DNA from: Brachionus plicatilis | Taxonomy: Eukaryota > Rotifera > Eurotatoria > Ploima > Brachionidae | DNA length: 64,000 nucleotides | Direction: 5' to 3' | Assembly: GCA_010279815.1 (NCBI GenBank) | Contig: QEOQ01000533.1 | Coordinates: 187,968-251,967, forward strand | Shown: piece after piece, positions 47,526 to 58,785 of the stretch | Layout: every line of letters starts with the position of its first letter | How positions within the stretch are numbered: the stretch's first letter is position 1 | Notes under the pieces: generated by a model | What the model saw: the letters and a program-made list of their open reading frames with translations, nothing else | Database searches by the model: none | Told to the model about the DNA's origin: nothing | Made by a program: the position numbers and the translations under genes

Positions 47526-48886
47526 GACTTATATTTTATGCTGATACTAAATTTATTTTTCTGCTACTAAAAAAAAAAATAAAAATGATACTAAAATTCA
47601 CACTTAAGATACTAAAAATAAAATTAAAATGATACTTATTCTGTTTATGTGATGATAATATTTTTTTTAATTGGTATCAAATAGTTAATCAAATAAATAT
47701 TAATTGGCAACTTTATAAATGTGTTAACATATAGTAGATATTACTTGTCGCGATAGAGGTATGCCATGGCACGAGAGAGCAAAAGATGTGCCACTAGGTG
47801 AAAACAGAAAGAAAGGAAGGCCTGCAAAGAATAAAGATGCTCTTAACCGCTAGCCGATCGAAACTCAAAGTCATTTAGAAAATGAAGTGGCCGAAGGCGA
47901 ACTTTCGTTCAATATTGAATTCGAAGATGAACAAGAACCTGCAACTGAGAATGGTCAAAATTTACAAGAGCAAGTTGTAGCGCCAACGACGTCAAATGAA
48001 CAAACAAATGAGGAGCTAAATCGTTCATGGTGTATTCGAATCAGAGCCAAGTATGTTGAATTTAGTAGAAAATTGCCCAGCTAAACATCCGAGAGGTAGA
48101 CCTCGCAAAAACCCAATCAGTGATCAAAGTAAACCTGCAAGAAATAGATCTAAAAACAATTTATTCTTTTCTTTTTTTTCTTATTTTTATTTTTTGTATT
48201 TTTTATTATCATCAATAAAAATTAATATCATTTTCTTATAATTTGTATCAATTAATTTTTTTTAAAAGCATAAAAATAAAGAAATAAAAATAAAATTAGT
48301 ATCAATTTTTTTTGTTAGTAGCAGAAAAATAAATTTAGTATCACGTAAAATACAGTAGAAATTCAATTATATGTAATTCGGTTATATGTAAATTCGATTA
48401 TATATAATTTCAAAAATCGCCACTGACACTCTTCTTGTCTTATGTTTCTAGAAATTTTTAAATTTGTCCAAGCATTAGTTCACGATCTCGATATTGATAC
48501 AACACCATTTACTTCTTTAAAAAAATTTGCTTTAAAAAACAAAGAACTAAGTGTAAAACAAAGTTCGCTTAGTCGATTTTTTAAACCTAAGTCACCCGCT
48601 AAGACTTCTGGTCTTCAAACAAGCAACCGTCAAAATATTTCTTCAATTTCCATTGTAAAACGTAGCCTAAATTTTTAGAAATTTTTACTTTTATACTTTT
48701 TTATTCTATTTCAAACTTTTTTTTTAAATAAAATCTTATGTAAAAACCCCCTTTTTTAATTGTCCAAAACTTTTTCATCAGACAAAATTTGTGTCTACAG
48801 GTCTATTCGATTATGTGTAAAATTCGATTATATATAAGACCAAAAAGTTTTTCATTACATATAATCGAATTTCTACTGTACATGCC
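47526..48886 (+). mobile_element. MULE-derived mini-element keeping only the transposase C-terminus, with nested pogo
   Basis: A perfect 9-bp duplication ATTAATTTC flanks it (47517-47525 and 48887-48895). The TIRs are long and contain TGATACTAAATTTATTTTTC followed by CTGCTACTAA, with further GATACTAA-type repeats inside (left 47526-47650, right about 48190-48352). The frame 47745-48084 reads HERAKDVPLGENRKKGRPAK, a MULE C-terminal tail, a TAG, then an acidic stretch; another frame adds HPRGRPRKNP, an AT-hook-like motif. No DDE domain. A pogo-like element (48353-48878) sits at the right end; without it the element is about 833 bp. Confidence 0.75.
48353..48878 (+). mobile_element. pogo/Tigger-like non-autonomous element
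   Basis: Terminal inverted repeats CAGTAGAAATTCAATTATAT and, complemented at the right, CAGTAGAAATTCGATTATAT; flanked by TA on both sides, as for pogo elements. Inside, an open frame 48442-48678 ends with KQSSLSRFFKPKSP, resembling the C-terminal tail of Tigger/CENP-B-like transposases (KQTTL-FF). Catalytic domain absent: an internal deletion derivative. Confidence 0.8.
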
Positions 48887-49354
48887 ATTAATTTCTATGT
48901 GAATTTTTTAGATTTTTTTCTCGGAATTTGTTAAAACATAGAAAAAAAAATTAAGAAGACAAAAAATATAGTATTGCCAAAAAAAATAATGTAGTAGTAG
49001 TTGTTTTGACTGTAGCTGGCTAGCGATGTGTTTAGGCGGAAAAAATGGACATCGTTTTAACCAATATCGTATTTATCAAATTTGCATGTTAAAGGATGGG
49101 AAGAAAAAAATTGAAAATAAATTTTTTTTAAGGAATTGTTGTTTATTGAAAAATAAAAAATAGATTAAAATGAAAAATATTTATCAATTTTACTTTGAAA
49201 AGACTGATCGACGCTACTAATTCTTTAATTTTTATTTTAGAGATTATTTTTATTAAAATCATTCGAAATTTGAAGTTTTTCGTCTAAAGACGAAGGTTTT
49301 CTTTTAATTTGAGTGGAAATTTTTTGTCTACATATGTAATAATTATTTGTTAAA

Positions 49355-49425
49355 TCTGTATCGAGCCAAAGGTCCTTCAGAATAAAAAAATAAATAAAAA
49401 TAAATAAAATTTAAAAACTGTATGT
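49355..49425 (+). mobile_element. LINE family A 3' end fragment
   Basis: GAGCCAAAGGTCCTTCAGAA followed by an AATAAATAAA tail, a diverged match of the 1-120 and 12440 LINE ends. Confidence 0.5.
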
Positions 49426-50789
49426 AAAAAAAAGCAAACGCATCTTTTTTTTTTACAAAATTTTTTTCAAGAATTAATTAAAAACAAAAAAAATATTAAG
49501 CTCAATAAGAAAATAATCAAGAAATTGTTTCACCATACGAACCAAAAACAATTTAATTGCATATTAATCGTATCGCTTTAATCTGTCATATTATTAGCTG
49601 ATGTCTTGAATAATTTATCAACTAGAACTTATTAAAATTCATTTAAACTTATTTAGTAATTTATAAATGCATCTTTATTCTTTTTAAAGAATATTGTCAC
49701 GTACTTGATTCAATATATAAGCAACTCTTTTTTATTATTATAAAGTATCTTTTTTATTAAAAAACAATTAGGTATAGCATTCATTCTATTATCCCATTTT
49801 ACATTACAAATTTACTGAATTTTTATTTTTCTTTAATTTAAAAATCTAAAAATTCTAGTCCGATTATAAAACATATTAAGCTTAAAAACTGAATTTAATT
49901 TTAAAAAAATGAACTGATATTAAATCAAAATAAGGCGGATTCAAATTAATTATTAAGATTTTTTTTTGAATTTTCGATTTAACTTTGCGAAAAATTTTCA
50001 ACAAGTTATTTCGTAAAATTTGCACAAATTATGAGCTTCTTCGGTGTTTTTTTAGCTGATTTTACATTTTTTTTAAGTCAAAGATTTGACTTAAAAATTT
50101 TTAATTTTTTTTTTTTTTATTCAGAGTTGTTTAAAAGTCACAAGTCTCAAGTCAAGTCCATGTCCGGAATTTTTGATTTTTCTTTTCAAGTTCAGACTTG
50201 GATTTTAATTTTAATGACTTTCACTTTAACTAGGCTCCCATAATAACTACCTGGAATATATCACAGTATTTTCTAGAGCAATAAAAGGTTTAACCGATCA
50301 CTCATCGGAAAAAAACTCAATAACTTTTTTTATCCAAAGTAAAATTGATACCTTTATCATCTGAAAGAGAATTTGACAAGTATTCAAAATTATTTAAAAC
50401 TAATAAGAACAAAAATTATTTTTGATTTAAAATTAGATTTTTATTTTATGAAATTTTGATCCTTTTTGTTCAAAGCCAATCATTTTAAAAATAGCTTATT
50501 AAAAAGGTAAAAATCAGAATAAAAAAACAAAAAAATGAAAAAAATAAACTTTTAGCAATTATTTACAAAAAAAAAAACGAAGTTAAAAAAAATATAAAAC
50601 TTAATTAGCGAAACTATAATGTTTGTTTTTACTGGTAACTAAACACGTCTAAATAACATTAGAAATTTCATTCAATTTACTTTTCAAAGATTATAAAGTT
50701 TAGAAATTTTTTTGTTAACAAAAAAATTGTTATCATTTAAACGGGAAATTAAAAAAGCGTTTTTTAAAAATTTTATTAGTCATCAATCC
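49426..50789. other. Gene-free stretch
   Basis: AT-rich sequence. A hAT-like MITE end (CAGAGTTGTTTAAAAGTCAC) starts at 50122 and decays by about 50235. Nothing else recognised. Confidence 0.5.
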
Positions 50790-51350
50790 AAAAACTTAAA
50801 ACTAAAAAAAATTTTTCAATTTTAATATTTTTGAAATGACCACCTTTGGCGCTATAGAAAGCCAAAACTATTTTTGGCATAGGTGTTGATGTAGACAAAC
50901 TGATTAATTCGTCCTTTATAAATGTTGTATTTACCAGTGCCTTTGTAAGAAATGCATCCCCAGTTACCGACTGTACCTCCACCGTTTTGTAATCTTGGTA
51001 TACAGAACTTTTGACGAAACTTTTCATTTTTAAACCTTTTTACTATTACTCATAACATACGATTTAAGACCGCGAAATTGGACTCGTCACTGAAGATAAC
51101 TCTGGAGCAATCATTAACTGTCCAATTAAGTCTCTCTTTAAGGGATTTTCTGACCGCTGTATGAGACTCTAAACCTCTTTTTTTGAAGAAATCTCATTCC
51201 AGTATACTTACTAATCCTAACCCCATTGAGTCTTTGAATAAAAATCAGTGGCAAGATTTTGATATTTAGATGTAGGGTCTTTTCTAATTTCTCTAAAAAT
51301 GTTTATTTTATCCCTAAAAGTTAGCTTCCAAGGTCTACCAGAACGGTGTG
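50790..51350 (-). pseudogene. Tc1-like transposase, decayed
   Basis: On the minus strand, across several frames: RSGRPWKLTFRDK (N-terminal linker), then a helix-turn-helix region, RLNWTVNDCSRVIFSDESNF (second catalytic Asp region), GGGTVGNWGCISYKGTGK and YNIYKGRINQFVYI. These are ordered Tc1 landmarks. The third catalytic region and terminal repeats were not found. Multiple stops and frame changes. Confidence 0.8.
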
Positions 51351-51600
51351 AAAAAAGATAGTAATAATTGTTTAATATTTTTGATCATCGGAATTTCTAA
51401 ACTTTTGAACCGACTTTATTTAAAAATTTTTATAGGAAGTTTTTTGATTAAAAAAATTTAAAAGTTAATATTTTTAACAAGAACTATTCTGAAATAAAAA
51501 TGAACTTTTCCCCTAACCTAGTTCTTAGACTCAAGATCATTTAAAGTTTATTTAAATGGGGACCGTAATAAACTAATACCACAAAAATAGTAAAAAATAC

Positions 51601-51695
51601 CACAATTTTAATAAAACATCCACAATTTTAATAAAACATCCACAATTTTAATAAAACATCCACAATTTTAATAAAACATCCACAATTTTAATAAT
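51601..51695 (+). repeat. 20-bp tandem repeat, about 4.7 copies
   Basis: Exact 20-bp period CACAATTTTAATAAAACATC within the left arm of the 51.6 kb mini-element. Copies are identical, implying recent expansion. Confidence 0.95.
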
Positions 51696-51891
51696 TTTTC
51701 ACACATTTAATACTTTTTCCACTTTTTTAATTAAATCGCAACTATTATAGTACTTTTGACACAATTTTAATAAAATGACAATATATTCATTAAAAGTGCC
51801 ACAAATTTAGTCAATTATTAATTGATAATTACCGATAAGTTTTTTTCTATTTAATGATAAATTTTTTAATTTTATCAAAAAATCGAAAAAA

Positions 51892-52350
51892 ATGAGTGAA
51901 ACGCTATCTAAGGAGAGTGTATTAGAAGATCCAGCCAACCAAACATTAGAAGATGTTGATCAAGATTGGACAGATGTTCTCAAACCAGCTAATGAGATTA
52001 GAAAAAGGGGGAAAGCAATTACATATGATTTGTTTAAGTCGTTTGAAGATTTTGATGTGATTCTTAAAGAAATCAAAGACGGGACAATCAATGGAAATAC
52101 TTGGATTTTTAAGAGTCAAGATGGAGATAAGCATCGATTTTATTGCAAATACTTGAAGCATGGATGTCGTGCAGCTTTATATTTACAGTTAACAGACGGA
52201 TCAAAAGGTAATTGTTTTATATCAGATGATGAGCATACAAATCATCCAAATGATGAAGAAGATATTCGCAAGATTGATCCAATAATATATCAAAAAATAG
52301 TTAACATGCGGCTCATTATTGAAAAAAAAATATTTTTATTGTCAAAATAA
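51892..52350 (+). CDS. Stand-alone MULE-type zinc-finger protein (152 aa)
   Basis: Starts ATG 51892, stops TAA 52348-52350, uninterrupted. After an acidic N-terminus (about 1-40) comes a domain with TWIFKSQDGDKHRFYCKYLK, then HGCRAALYLQLTDG and DDEHTNHP: one Cys pair (C-x6-C) and one His pair (H-x2-H), the layout of FLYWCH/WRKY-GCM1-type fingers that open MULE transposases. No DDE domain follows. It would be a DNA-binding protein able to recognise element ends. Expression is unknown; it could be a remnant whose frame is open by chance, but absence of stops over 152 codons in this AT-rich DNA argues against long neutral decay. Confidence 0.65.
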   Translation: MSETLSKESVLEDPANQTLEDVDQDWTDVLKPANEIRKRGKAITYDLFKSFEDFDVILKEIKDGTINGNTWIFKSQDGDKHRFYCKYLKHGCRAALYLQLTDGSKGNCFISDDEHTNHPNDEEDIRKIDPIIYQKIVNMRLIIEKKIFLLSK

Positions 52351-52604
52351 GTGTAAACAAATTTAATTTTTTGAAATTATTTGGAGTTTTTTTATTATAT
52401 TTTTGGTATTTTTTATTAAATTTATGGTGATTGTATTAAAATTGTGTCAAAAGTACTATAATAGTTGCGATTTAATTAAATTAGTGGAAAAAGTATTAAA
52501 TGTGTGAAAAATTATTAAAATTGTGGATGTTTTATTAAATTTGTGGTAAAAATTACTATTTTTGTGGTTTTTTTAATTATTTTTATGGTTTCAAAATATT
52601 AAAG

Positions 52605-52740
52605 CTCTTTAAATATAAGTGATGAATGTCTTATTACTGCATGTGTTCCTCAAGGATCTCTTGAATTAGTCCATTACTTTAAAGTATTTTTATCAATGAT
52701 ATGAAAGCAGTTGCGTTCTGTTGTTTAACTTTATTTTAAA
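52605..52740 (+). pseudogene. LINE reverse-transcriptase fragment
   Basis: ISDECLITACVPQGSLEL followed, after a frame change, by FINDMKAVAF. This is the VPQGS-to-FINDM segment of a non-LTR reverse transcriptase. About 45 codons. Confidence 0.6.
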
Positions 52741-53069
52741 TAATTGAACATGTGTTACCTGGATCCGAGGGTCCAGATAAGTCGAAACAATAGTTGTTTC
52801 ATAAAAAAAAGTTAAAACATTGTTTAAAATATTAATATTTAAGGCATCTTGAAGTTGATGATCAATTCAAAATATAATTTCAATTCAAAGAGTTTATCAT
52901 TAGATATTAAAACTAATCTTTGTATTAATTTAAATAATTTAAATGTAAGATACTTAACATATTATGTAGATTTAAAAAAAGAATAAATTATTTATTTCGA
53001 AAATATTTGTATGAAAAATTATTCTTTTCATTTAATTACTAATTTGGAATTTAATATCTGAAATTCATT

Positions 53070-55085
53070 CTAATAATAATAATAATCATAATATATATAA
53101 GCTACAGCAAGACTAGCTTGCGGAGGCGGCCTACTAGGAGGTGACCTATGGTAGCTCCTTGCACATAATACATAGAAGAGTACTTAAAAAAAAAGAATAA
53201 TTTTTAAGTAATAAAAGTTAATATAACAGATAGAAAAAGCTGTAAAGAAAAATTTAATAAAAAAGTGTTCATGTTCAAGATTGTTGACTAGACCGGAATG
53301 CATCGTATCCGTTCTTGAACTTGTTGACCGAGTCGGCATCTGTGACTGTGGCTTGCAGGGCGTTCCACTCGTTGACTATCCTGTTGGTGAATATGTTTGC
53401 TCGTTGTAACCATTTAGTGGAGGCCTGGCCGGACAGTCTTCTTGCATTACCTCTGATACCACTGGCGGATCCGGGTTGGGATAGTGAACTTGCGGGTCAC
53501 CAGTTTGGTAGCCCCTCTCTGCACCTGCTCGAGCATCTTTGCGTCTTTCTTGCTAAGGGTGGACCAGACAACAGCGGCATATTCCAGGTGGGGTCTTACT
53601 TAGGCACAATAGAGGGTCCTACAGGTATCTATGGTCCAAAATCTTAATGATCTTTTTAACTGGCCGAGAATTCCTGTAGCTCTGTTCACTTGATATTTCA
53701 TGTGAATAGAAAATTTCAAGTTAAGTGAAAACGTGACTCTCATATCCTTTTCTGTATCTGTTCCTTTTCGTCGACGAAAGCTAGTGCGCTCCTGAACTCG
53801 TCTTCCCCCATCAGTAGTTCGAATTGGGCGTAGATTTTCTTGCCGGACTTGCTGAATTCCATCGCCTTGCATTTGCTCACGTTGAAGAGCATACGCCACG
53901 TGTTTGACTATTCGGAGAGTGCGTCGAGGTCATGTTGCAGTGTGGATAGGTCACTGGTGCTTCGTATTGGGGCAATCAGTTAACTGTAATCGGCAAATAG
54001 TTTGACTAGGTGGCTGACCGCTGCTGGCATGTCATTGATGAAGAAGACGAACAGAAACGGACCTAGGACGCTACCTTGAGGGACCCCACTATACATATCA
54101 ATCCAGTCAGCAAAGTTATAGGGGAACTCCTGCTACCTTTCTTGAAGATGGGGCTGATCTGAGCGAGTCTCCAAGCGTCTGGGATCCTGCCGCTGGTGAA
54201 CTAGTGAAGACAGCGCTGAGGACTTCCGAAAAGGCATCGGCGCAACTTTAGATGACGTATGGGTGGATACCGTCCATGCGATTTCCTGGGGTTTAGGCGC
54301 AGTATGTACTTGCGGCCGTTAGCGGGCGAGAAGAAATCGACATCCATGTCATGCTGGGGACTTGTCGAGAGCTGGAGAGGCTGAGATGATCATGGTTGGC
54401 GAGAGATGAAGACACTACCAAACTGGACATTGAGAATGTTCACGATCTTGTCGCCATCAGTGTGGAAGTCGCCAAGACAGTCGAGCATGCCTTAAATGGA
54501 GTCTCTGCATTGCTTCTGGCTGTTGATATAATTGTAAAGAAGTTTTGGCTGAAGCTTACAGGCCCTGACAATAGATACTTCGAACTTACAGATGGCATTT
54601 CTTACAGCTAGTTTGTCCTGCTAACAGATCGAGGAGTAAGCGATCCTCAACTCGAGACAGCTGGGGACTGATCTAATCCGACAGTAGATTTTATATTTCA
54701 TCCTAGTTAGCACCCTGATTTTTGGATTGAACCACTTGGGATTGGGGCGCTTGCGGGCTCTGGGCACTTGGTTGGGGATATCCATGGATCAGGCAGTGGT
54801 ATAGGACTTGATTATCCAGTCAAACGCAACATTGACGTTCTTATCAATGGGGTTGGTGCTGTCGTAGACGAGGGTACTGAAGAGTTCGTAGTTGCCAAGG
54901 TGCAGGACTGGGCGGAAGGACTCGACAGAAGGAGTATGACGGCCAGTGCGGAGCTCGTAATTCCAGGTTAGTATTGCGTGAAGGCTATCCTTCTCAATAA
55001 AACCAAGGGGAGGTCCGTGTGCTACTCGGAAGAAGATGGGAGGATCACTCTTGACCACGAGATCCAGAATGTTGGTCCCATTTTT
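53070..55085 (-). mobile_element. CR1-like LINE (family C), GC-rich, 5'-truncated
   Basis: Minus strand, about 50% GC against an AT-rich host. 55058-54789 encodes the endonuclease-RT linker (FSTLVYDSTNPIDKNVNVAF). Around 54070-53850 lie VPQGS-VLGPFLFVFFIND and a degraded FADD region. 53899-53600 and beyond give [40 protein letters not shown] and [12 protein letters not shown], the RT thumb typical of CR1/L2-type LINEs. The 3' end has the GGAGCTACCATAGG... block and an (ATT)n tail at about 53070-53095. Several stops and frameshifts. A truncated sister copy is at 44105. Confidence 0.8.
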
Positions 55086-57678
55086 TAATTATATTTTGAA
55101 TTTTGAATGCTAGATACAAATACTTTTGAAACAAAAAATTTCAAAATAATCTATACAAAAATCAGTTTATAAATTTTAATTTTAAAAATCAATTTTATTA
55201 ATGGGTTCATAAAATATTTTTTTAAAATTATTTTATGTTTTTAAATTTACATAATATGTAAAACATTTTACATTAAAATTATTTTAATAAATTTAAAGAT
55301 TAATTTTAATATTTAAAGATAAACTCTTAAATGGTGAATTCTCTCTCTTTTATTCGCTAATGACTTGGTCAAATTCTTCATTTTTAAAAAAAAGAAAATC
55401 TAGAATATAAGATAAACAAATACTGTGACGAATTATCTTTTGAAAAGTCTCGCTTCATTGTCTTCACTAAATATAATAGGGAAAATATTGACTTGAACTT
55501 AAAGATATATTAAAATAAAATTGGTATGTTCTTCTGAGTTTTATAAAAATTTTAAATTCAATTTTGAAAATGCATTGAAAATGTACGATGGTTGAGATAT
55601 ATTTTATTTTAGAAATGTTTGGAGAAATTTTTGCAATGTCGCTCTTTTGAAATTAGATATAGTCTTTCAAACATAGGTTATATAGTTTTAGTTGTTTTTT
55701 TTAAATTTTTTTATTTTTTTAGAAATTTTAACAAAAGACTAATTAATCATTGATTTATTCAATTTAATTAAAAATTTAGCTCTAATTTAAAAAAATACTC
55801 AGATTAAAAATTATACAATGTAATTTTTAGATTTTTCTTAAATTTCAAAAAATGGCTAAATCTTAAATAACTTAAATTTTGACTTCTTGATCACATTGCT
55901 TTTAAGAAATCTCGAGATTAAATATCCAAATGATTTTTAATCCTCTAATTAATTTGACATTGGTTCGATTTGATTCTCAATATTCCTTTAATTGTAACTT
56001 AAATTTCATGAATCATATTTTAGCAATTGATTTTTAAGATTTTTAGGTAAATTGTGATTGAAAAACATTTAATAATAAAAAGATAGCATATTCATTAAGG
56101 TTTTGTGAAATTCAGTACAAAATGATAAAAAGAACAGAAAAATATGTAAAAAAATTAAATAACTTTTTTTCTAAAAGGTTAAAATTTATTGTGTGAATGC
56201 AGAATGGTGCAACATTCAAAGTTGTAAAAATCTGCTAATGATGTGCAAATTTTCATCAAAATGCCCTTCGCTCGATTATATTTAAATTTAATTTCTGCTA
56301 AACTCTGCAAATTTAGCAGATTTTTACAGTTGATGCAGTTTTGATTAAAAAATTTTTTTGCAAAATAATTCTTCATTGTGATTTGTAAAAGTTAATGAGG
56401 AAATATAAATTATGAAATTAGCTTTTAAAAATTCGGATGCTGAAAAAAATTTTAAAAAAATTGTGAAAAATATTCTCATTGTGGTGAACAGGCAATAAAT
56501 ATAAATAAAAGCATATTATTATTATTATTATTAACCTGCATGACACATTTTGCAGATAAAGAATTTAGGTCTAAACAAAAAAATTTATTTTAGATTTTAG
56601 ATTTTTTTTGTTCTTTTGTTCCAAAATTCATAATTCTATTATTTAAATTCTGTCTCTAAATGAAACCATGACTCATCATCCCTGATTTCATCACAAAATT
56701 TACAATTGCTTTCCAAATACTTGGCTAAAATTTCGTAATTTTTGCTCAATTTATGCAGTATCCAACGTGATGCTAATTTTGTTCAGCCTTAGAGAATAAA
56801 TGAGATTATCCCATCATAGCTTGATATTTGCTTGAATATGCACGGTAATTAGGCACTCTGAGCAGGGATCATTTTATAAACCCTCTCTAACTTATTCGAA
56901 TAAATCAGTCCATTTTATGAAGTTACAATTTAATTGAATATATTCTTTTTTTAAAGCAATTAAAGGTGAATTTAGTCACTAATGAGCTTCAAAAAATATT
57001 CAGCAATTTTTCAAGAGAGACCCATTTTTGGTGTTCTTTCGTAATCTCAAAATTATTTTTGACCTAAACCTGTTTGCACCAGTTATAGGTCATTAATTAA
57101 AATTTAAATAAAAATCTAAATATTTATTTTTTTACTAATGAATAATTCTAAGCTTAGAAATAATTAAAAACTAATTCGACAAAAAAATTTGCATTCCGCT
57201 CCACATTTGATTTAAAATTGCTAGAATTTAAAACAAAATCTAGACTTTAAAATTATGAGCTTCAAAACATCGATTTTTTTATTATCAAATTTAAAAATTT
57301 AAATCGATAAAAAAAAATATATTAATTTTAGCACTAAAATTATTTTTATAATTTTATTTTTATCTTTTTTTTTTCCTAAATCGTAATTCAAACAAAAATT
57401 TTCGTGTATTTAACAACAATTTTCATTAGCCTCATTCCATTAATTTTTAATATTATGTTTTAAATAAATCATTTATTGTCAAACAATACTTTCTAACATT
57501 TCTAGTGGAAAAACAATTTAAGGTAACAAAAAATCTTAAGCTTGATGGTATAATCACGTGGCAAAAATTATGCCTTGTTTTTTTCAAAATATCTTAATAT
57601 CAAAGAATTATATTTTGTGAATCCTATCCGAAAATTTTGGATAAAAAAAATTATTTTTTTAGATTATTAAATTAGTGA
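55086..57678. other. Gene-free 2.6 kb upstream of the phospholipid phosphatase
   Basis: No exon recognised. Contains the MITE copy at 56205-56345 and an (ATT)n run at about 56515-56535. The last bases before 57663 form a good acceptor (TTATTTTTTTAG), so a 5' leader exon may lie here. Confidence 0.5.
56205..56345. mobile_element. Small MITE (GCAACATTCAAAGTTG family), copy 2
   Basis: GTGCAACATTCAAAGTTG, inner AATCTGCTAATGATGTGCA and CTGCAAATTTAGCAGA correspond in inverted order to the 45925-46110 copy. Confidence 0.6.
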
Positions 57679-58638
57679 ATGATGAACCAGAATGAAACGG
57701 TACATTGGTTCAAGCTTGTATTCGACATTTGCTCTGTTTTGATGCTTTTTTTGTCATTCCATGTAATAAAACTATTTTTGAAGCCCTTTAAATCCAGTTT
57801 CAACTGCAATGATTACACCGTCAACATGCCATTCAGGCCCTCCACAGTCACCAATTTTCATCTAATACTTTTATCATTGATTCTCCCGCTAATGACCATC
57901 ATAGCCACAGAAATATTCAAAACAATTTTTACCCGAAACCCTAGGCACAAAAAAAAGTCTATCATAATTTATAAAGTAAAATTTCTGCATGAAAAAATCC
58001 TTCAATTTCCGGAACAAATTGGAAATTTGTACATCAGTTGTGGATCATTTTTTTTCGGCCTCTTGTCAACAGCAGTGATAACCGACTTTGGCAAAGTAGT
58101 AGTGGGCCGACTGAGGCCTAATTTCATTGACGTATGCAAACCAGATCTAAATCCCTACACCCACCTGTGCAAGCTAAACAAAACATTCCTGATACCAGAG
58201 GTAGATTTTAAATGTACTGCTGAAAATAAAGAAAGCGTCGAGGAGTCCAGGCTCTCATTTCCGTCCGGACACTCGTCACTTTCTTTTTATTCCATGATTT
58301 TTTTGATCCTGTTTGTTAATCACACTTGGAAGTGCAGAAACTTTGGTCTCTTGCCCAGGATGGTTCAGATTAGTTTTTTTATGATGGCTTTTTTTACAGC
58401 TTTGTCAAGAATAGCGGACAACAAGCATCATCCGACTGATGTGCTCGCCGGTGCCACACTCGGAACCATCACTAGCATTTGTTCCTTTATTTGCATGACA
58501 AATTATCTTACAAAAACAACTGCCAAAACCCGATATTCCACACTCAGCTGCCACCAATATGACCAAGAGAATGTCCAAGAAGTGCACAAAGATATCAATG
58601 AAAATGATCACAAATACACAACCAGTTTTAATATTTAA
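57679..58638 (+). CDS. Phospholipid phosphatase (LPP/PLPP family, PAP2 fold), single exon
   Basis: Integral membrane lipid phosphatase that dephosphorylates phosphatidate, lysophosphatidate, sphingosine-1-phosphate and similar lipids, usually at the plasma membrane. 319 aa with six hydrophobic segments. Catalytic motifs: C1 KVVVGRLRP (about residues 140-150), C2 PSGH (about 197), C3 SRIADNKHHPTD (about 246-257), all key residues present. Length fits vertebrate PLPP1-3. A second Met follows the first; either may start. An intronless reading frame is unusual among its neighbours. TTATTTTTTTAG ends 16 nt before the ATG, a possible leader splice acceptor. Exact orthology among PLPP1-5 cannot be decided. 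SPATA22 starts 147 bp after its stop on the same strand. Confidence 0.92.
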   Translation: MMNQNETVHWFKLVFDICSVLMLFLSFHVIKLFLKPFKSSFNCNDYTVNMPFRPSTVTNFHLILLSLILPLMTIIATEIFKTIFTRNPRHKKKSIIIYKVKFLHEKILQFPEQIGNLYISCGSFFFGLLSTAVITDFGKVVVGRLRPNFIDVCKPDLNPYTHLCKLNKTFLIPEVDFKCTAENKESVEESRLSFPSGHSSLSFYSMIFLILFVNHTWKCRNFGLLPRMVQISFFMMAFFTALSRIADNKHHPTDVLAGATLGTITSICSFICMTNYLTKTTAKTRYSTLSCHQYDQENVQEVHKDINENDHKYTTSFNI

Positions 58639-58785
58639 ATTATTTTTAAATTATTCCAATTTTAGGATGAATTTAGCATAAAATTTTCTTGACTCTTTTT
58701 AAATAAAATTTTTAGAAAAAAATTCATTTTTTTTTAATTTTTTGTGTTGAAGCTCGTGGTTAGATAAATTTTACAACAAAAAAAA

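Larger units (their letters stand above)
51560..52590 (+). mobile_element. MULE-derived mini-element with tandem-repeat TIR carrying an intact zinc-finger ORF
   Basis: Left terminal region (51560-51800) and right region (52425-52590) are inverted copies, sharing CCACAAAAATAGTAA, TTTAATAAAACATCCACAAT and TTAAATCGCAACTATTATAG in order. In the left arm a 20-bp unit, CACAATTTTAATAAAACATC, is repeated about 4.7 times from 51601; the right arm has one unit. One ORF (51892-52350) lies between. I could not find a target duplication. Confidence 0.8.

Noticed and set aside
51601..51695. Regular direct repeats considered as a CRISPR array
   Set aside because: Units are contiguous without spacers, and the context is eukaryotic and inside a transposon terminal repeat.
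53315..54971. Plus-strand frames (53315-53647, 54396-54611, 54768-54971)
   Set aside because: They lie antisense to the CR1-like LINE, whose minus-strand frames carry recognisable RT motifs.
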